DNA from: Bacillota bacterium | Lineage (GTDB): Bacteria > Bacillota > Clostridia > Peptostreptococcales > Anaerovoracaceae | DNA: 14,522 nucleotides | Direction of reading: 5' to 3' | NCBI GenBank assembly: GCA_017431395.1 | Contig: JAFRLD010000074.1 | Coordinates: 1-14,522 of the forward strand | Shown: one piece after another, positions 14,051-14,522 of the stretch | How the letters are laid out: each line of letters starts with the position of its first letter | How positions within the stretch are numbered: position 1 is the first letter of the stretch | Notes under the pieces: generated by a model | Databases searched by the model: none | The model's input: only the letters and a program-made list of their open reading frames with translations | What the model was told of the DNA's origin: nothing | Translations under genes and position numbers: made by a program

Positions 14051-14199
14051 TCTGCCAACCAGCCCTCATTCGCAGCGTTCGTTTTCAGCAGGTTGAACCA
14101 TCTAAGCAGCGAACGCGTTACGCCTCAGTAGATTGAACAGGCAATGAGTAAAGCTGTTTTTGACCATTGCTAATTCATTTCAAAGGAGAGTTTATCATT

Positions 14200-14295
14200 A
14201 TGAACGCAGTGGGCATCGATGTTTCAAAGCGCAAAAGCACAGTTACGATCCGTAGACCCGGTGGTATTGTTGTACTGGAAGAACAACAGCCCTGA
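14200..14295 (+). pseudogene. IS110 transposase remnant (first 31 codons)
   Basis: The frame starts MNAVGIDVSKRKSTVTIRRP, which matches the N-terminus of clostridial IS110 (DEDD RuvC-like) transposases. GIDVSK carries the first catalytic Asp. A full protein has about 400 residues; this frame departs from the family after about residue 25 and stops at 14293-14295. AAAGGAG precedes the ATG by 11 nt, so the original translation signal is intact. The remainder of the RuvC-like domain and the Tnp domain with its catalytic serine are gone. A 13-codon frame ending at 14387 (starting about 14346) might be the old C-terminus, but I cannot confirm that. Confidence 0.88.
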
Positions 14296-14394
14296 TGAGC
14301 ACTTGCACCTCTTAAGACCGGCGCATTGCGGCGGTTCTATTATGATGTCGTCCGTTCAACCTGTACGAAATGCTAAATAATCATTAAAAAGCAC

Positions 14395-14400
14395 TTGACT
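14395..14400 (+). promoter_or_regulatory. Right-end -35 box of the circle-junction promoter
   Basis: TTGACT points out of the element, 13 nt from the right core. IS110 elements commonly carry an outward -35 box at this position, used only after circularisation. Confidence 0.75.
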
Positions 14401-14415
14401 TATTATTTGCAGACT

Positions 14416-14522
14416 GCGGAATCCGCTCCGGCACTGCCCCGCCCGACGTCAGCTCGGAATTGTAAAGAACGGCCGGTTCCAACCCATTTTTTACAATTTT
14501 CCAAAGGGAAATTGTAAAAAAC
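14416..14522. other. Right flank of the element, non-coding, cut by window end
   Basis: The flank begins GCGGAATCCGC, a perfect small palindrome, followed by another ATCCGCTCC (14421-14429). GGCACTGCCCC (14430-14440) is the complement of GGGGCAGTGCC at 13781-13791 in the left flank. No gene is visible. Confidence 0.55.
14487..14521. repeat. AT-rich 16-bp palindrome at the window edge
   Basis: The left arm, 14487-14502, and right arm, 14506-14521, pair over 16 bp with one G-T wobble around an AAA loop. The 13-nt string AATTGTAAAAAAC at the end recurs with one change at 14458-14470, so the unit appears three times counting the inverted copy. It could be a terminator, a mobile-element end or an operator; the window ends before this can be decided. 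Confidence 0.6.

Larger units (their letters stand above)
13935..14145 (+). ncRNA. Predicted bridge RNA of the IS110 element
   Basis: This is a structured non-coding left end, in the position where IS110 elements encode the bridge RNA. A small 5' hairpin (CCAAC 13946-13950 with GTTGG 13956-13960) is followed by a large stem-loop closed by GAATGAG (13992-13998) with CTCATTC (14065-14071) and TGGCA (14001-14005) with TGCCA (14053-14057). Inside it, 14018-14027 equals the left target plus core and 14043-14050 complements the core plus right target. A second structured part follows (GCGTTCG 14075-14081 with CGAACGC 14110-14116), with candidate donor guides at 14088-14094 and 14127-14131. The start is inferred as about 7 nt after the -10 box and the 3' end is a guess. 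In the integrated state the -10 has no good -35 upstream, so expression should need the circle junction. Confidence 0.75.
13919..14415 (+). mobile_element. Non-autonomous IS110-family element (495 bp plus repeated CT core)
   Basis: The element is bounded by a CT core at 13919-13920 and again at 14414-14415. The left end is a long structured non-coding region (13921-14199), followed by the first 31 codons of an IS110 transposase. After an internal deletion, the right end carries TTGACT (14395-14400) 13 nt from the core. IS110 elements lack terminal inverted repeats and leave no long target duplications, so the ends were inferred from two independent signs. First, end-joining gives TTGACT-17 nt-TACAAT. 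Second, guide-like segments inside the left end match both flanks up to the core. Without most of the transposase it cannot move unless a related element supplies recombinase in trans. Confidence 0.82.

Noticed and set aside
14346..14387. Short frame before the right end as the transposase C-terminus
   Set aside because: Position would fit an internal deletion, but the 13 residues do not match an IS110 C-terminus that I can recall, so it is not listed as a feature.
13919..14415. CRISPR repeat or integron attC site
   Set aside because: There are no regularly spaced repeats, and no core sites or integrase; the IS110 reading explains the ends, guides and remnant gene together.

Overview
The window looks like chromosomal DNA from a Gram-positive anaerobe of the class Clostridia. 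GC content is moderate, about half by eye. The gene order secDF - rel - dtd - MBL hydrolase - hemZ - hisS - aspS is a classic clostridial arrangement. All protein genes lie on the minus strand, so the text follows transcription from high to low coordinates. No genus can be named.

Layout: (1) 13600-14522 is accessory, non-coding DNA. It holds GC-rich hairpins, a short IS110-family element with its transposase almost entirely deleted, and an AT-rich palindrome at the window edge. (2) 9877-13587 encodes a 1236-residue RND efflux permease with a coiled-coil insertion of about 200 residues and a clear promoter. (3) 9770-9856 is tRNA-Leu(CAA). Its promoter lies inside the end of the RND gene, and yajC follows 30 nt later, ending at a strong intrinsic terminator. 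(4) A new promoter at 9095-9123 starts a tight operon: secDF, rel, dtd, an MBL-fold hydrolase, hemZ and hisS. Gaps are 6, 13 and 25 nt, followed by overlaps of 8 and 7 nt. (5) A 416-nt gap with a roughly 130-nt imperfect hairpin separates hisS from the start of aspS, which is cut by the window edge.

The operon combines protein export (SecDF, with YajC in the preceding unit), stringent-response control (Rel), translation quality and charging (Dtd, HisRS, AspRS) and porphyrin synthesis (HemZ).

The most interesting part is the IS110 remnant at 13919-14415. The sequence alone allows its ends to be placed at two CT dinucleotides 495 bp apart. Joining the ends creates a TTGACT-17 nt-TACAAT promoter, as expected for IS110 circle junctions. 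The non-coding left end contains a stem-loop whose two strands match the left flank plus core (10 nt) and complement the core plus right flank (8 nt). This is the logic of a bridge-RNA target-binding loop. The element appears to be a non-autonomous bridge-RNA carrier: the guide RNA is kept, the recombinase is reduced to 31 codons, and the target is a small palindromic site.
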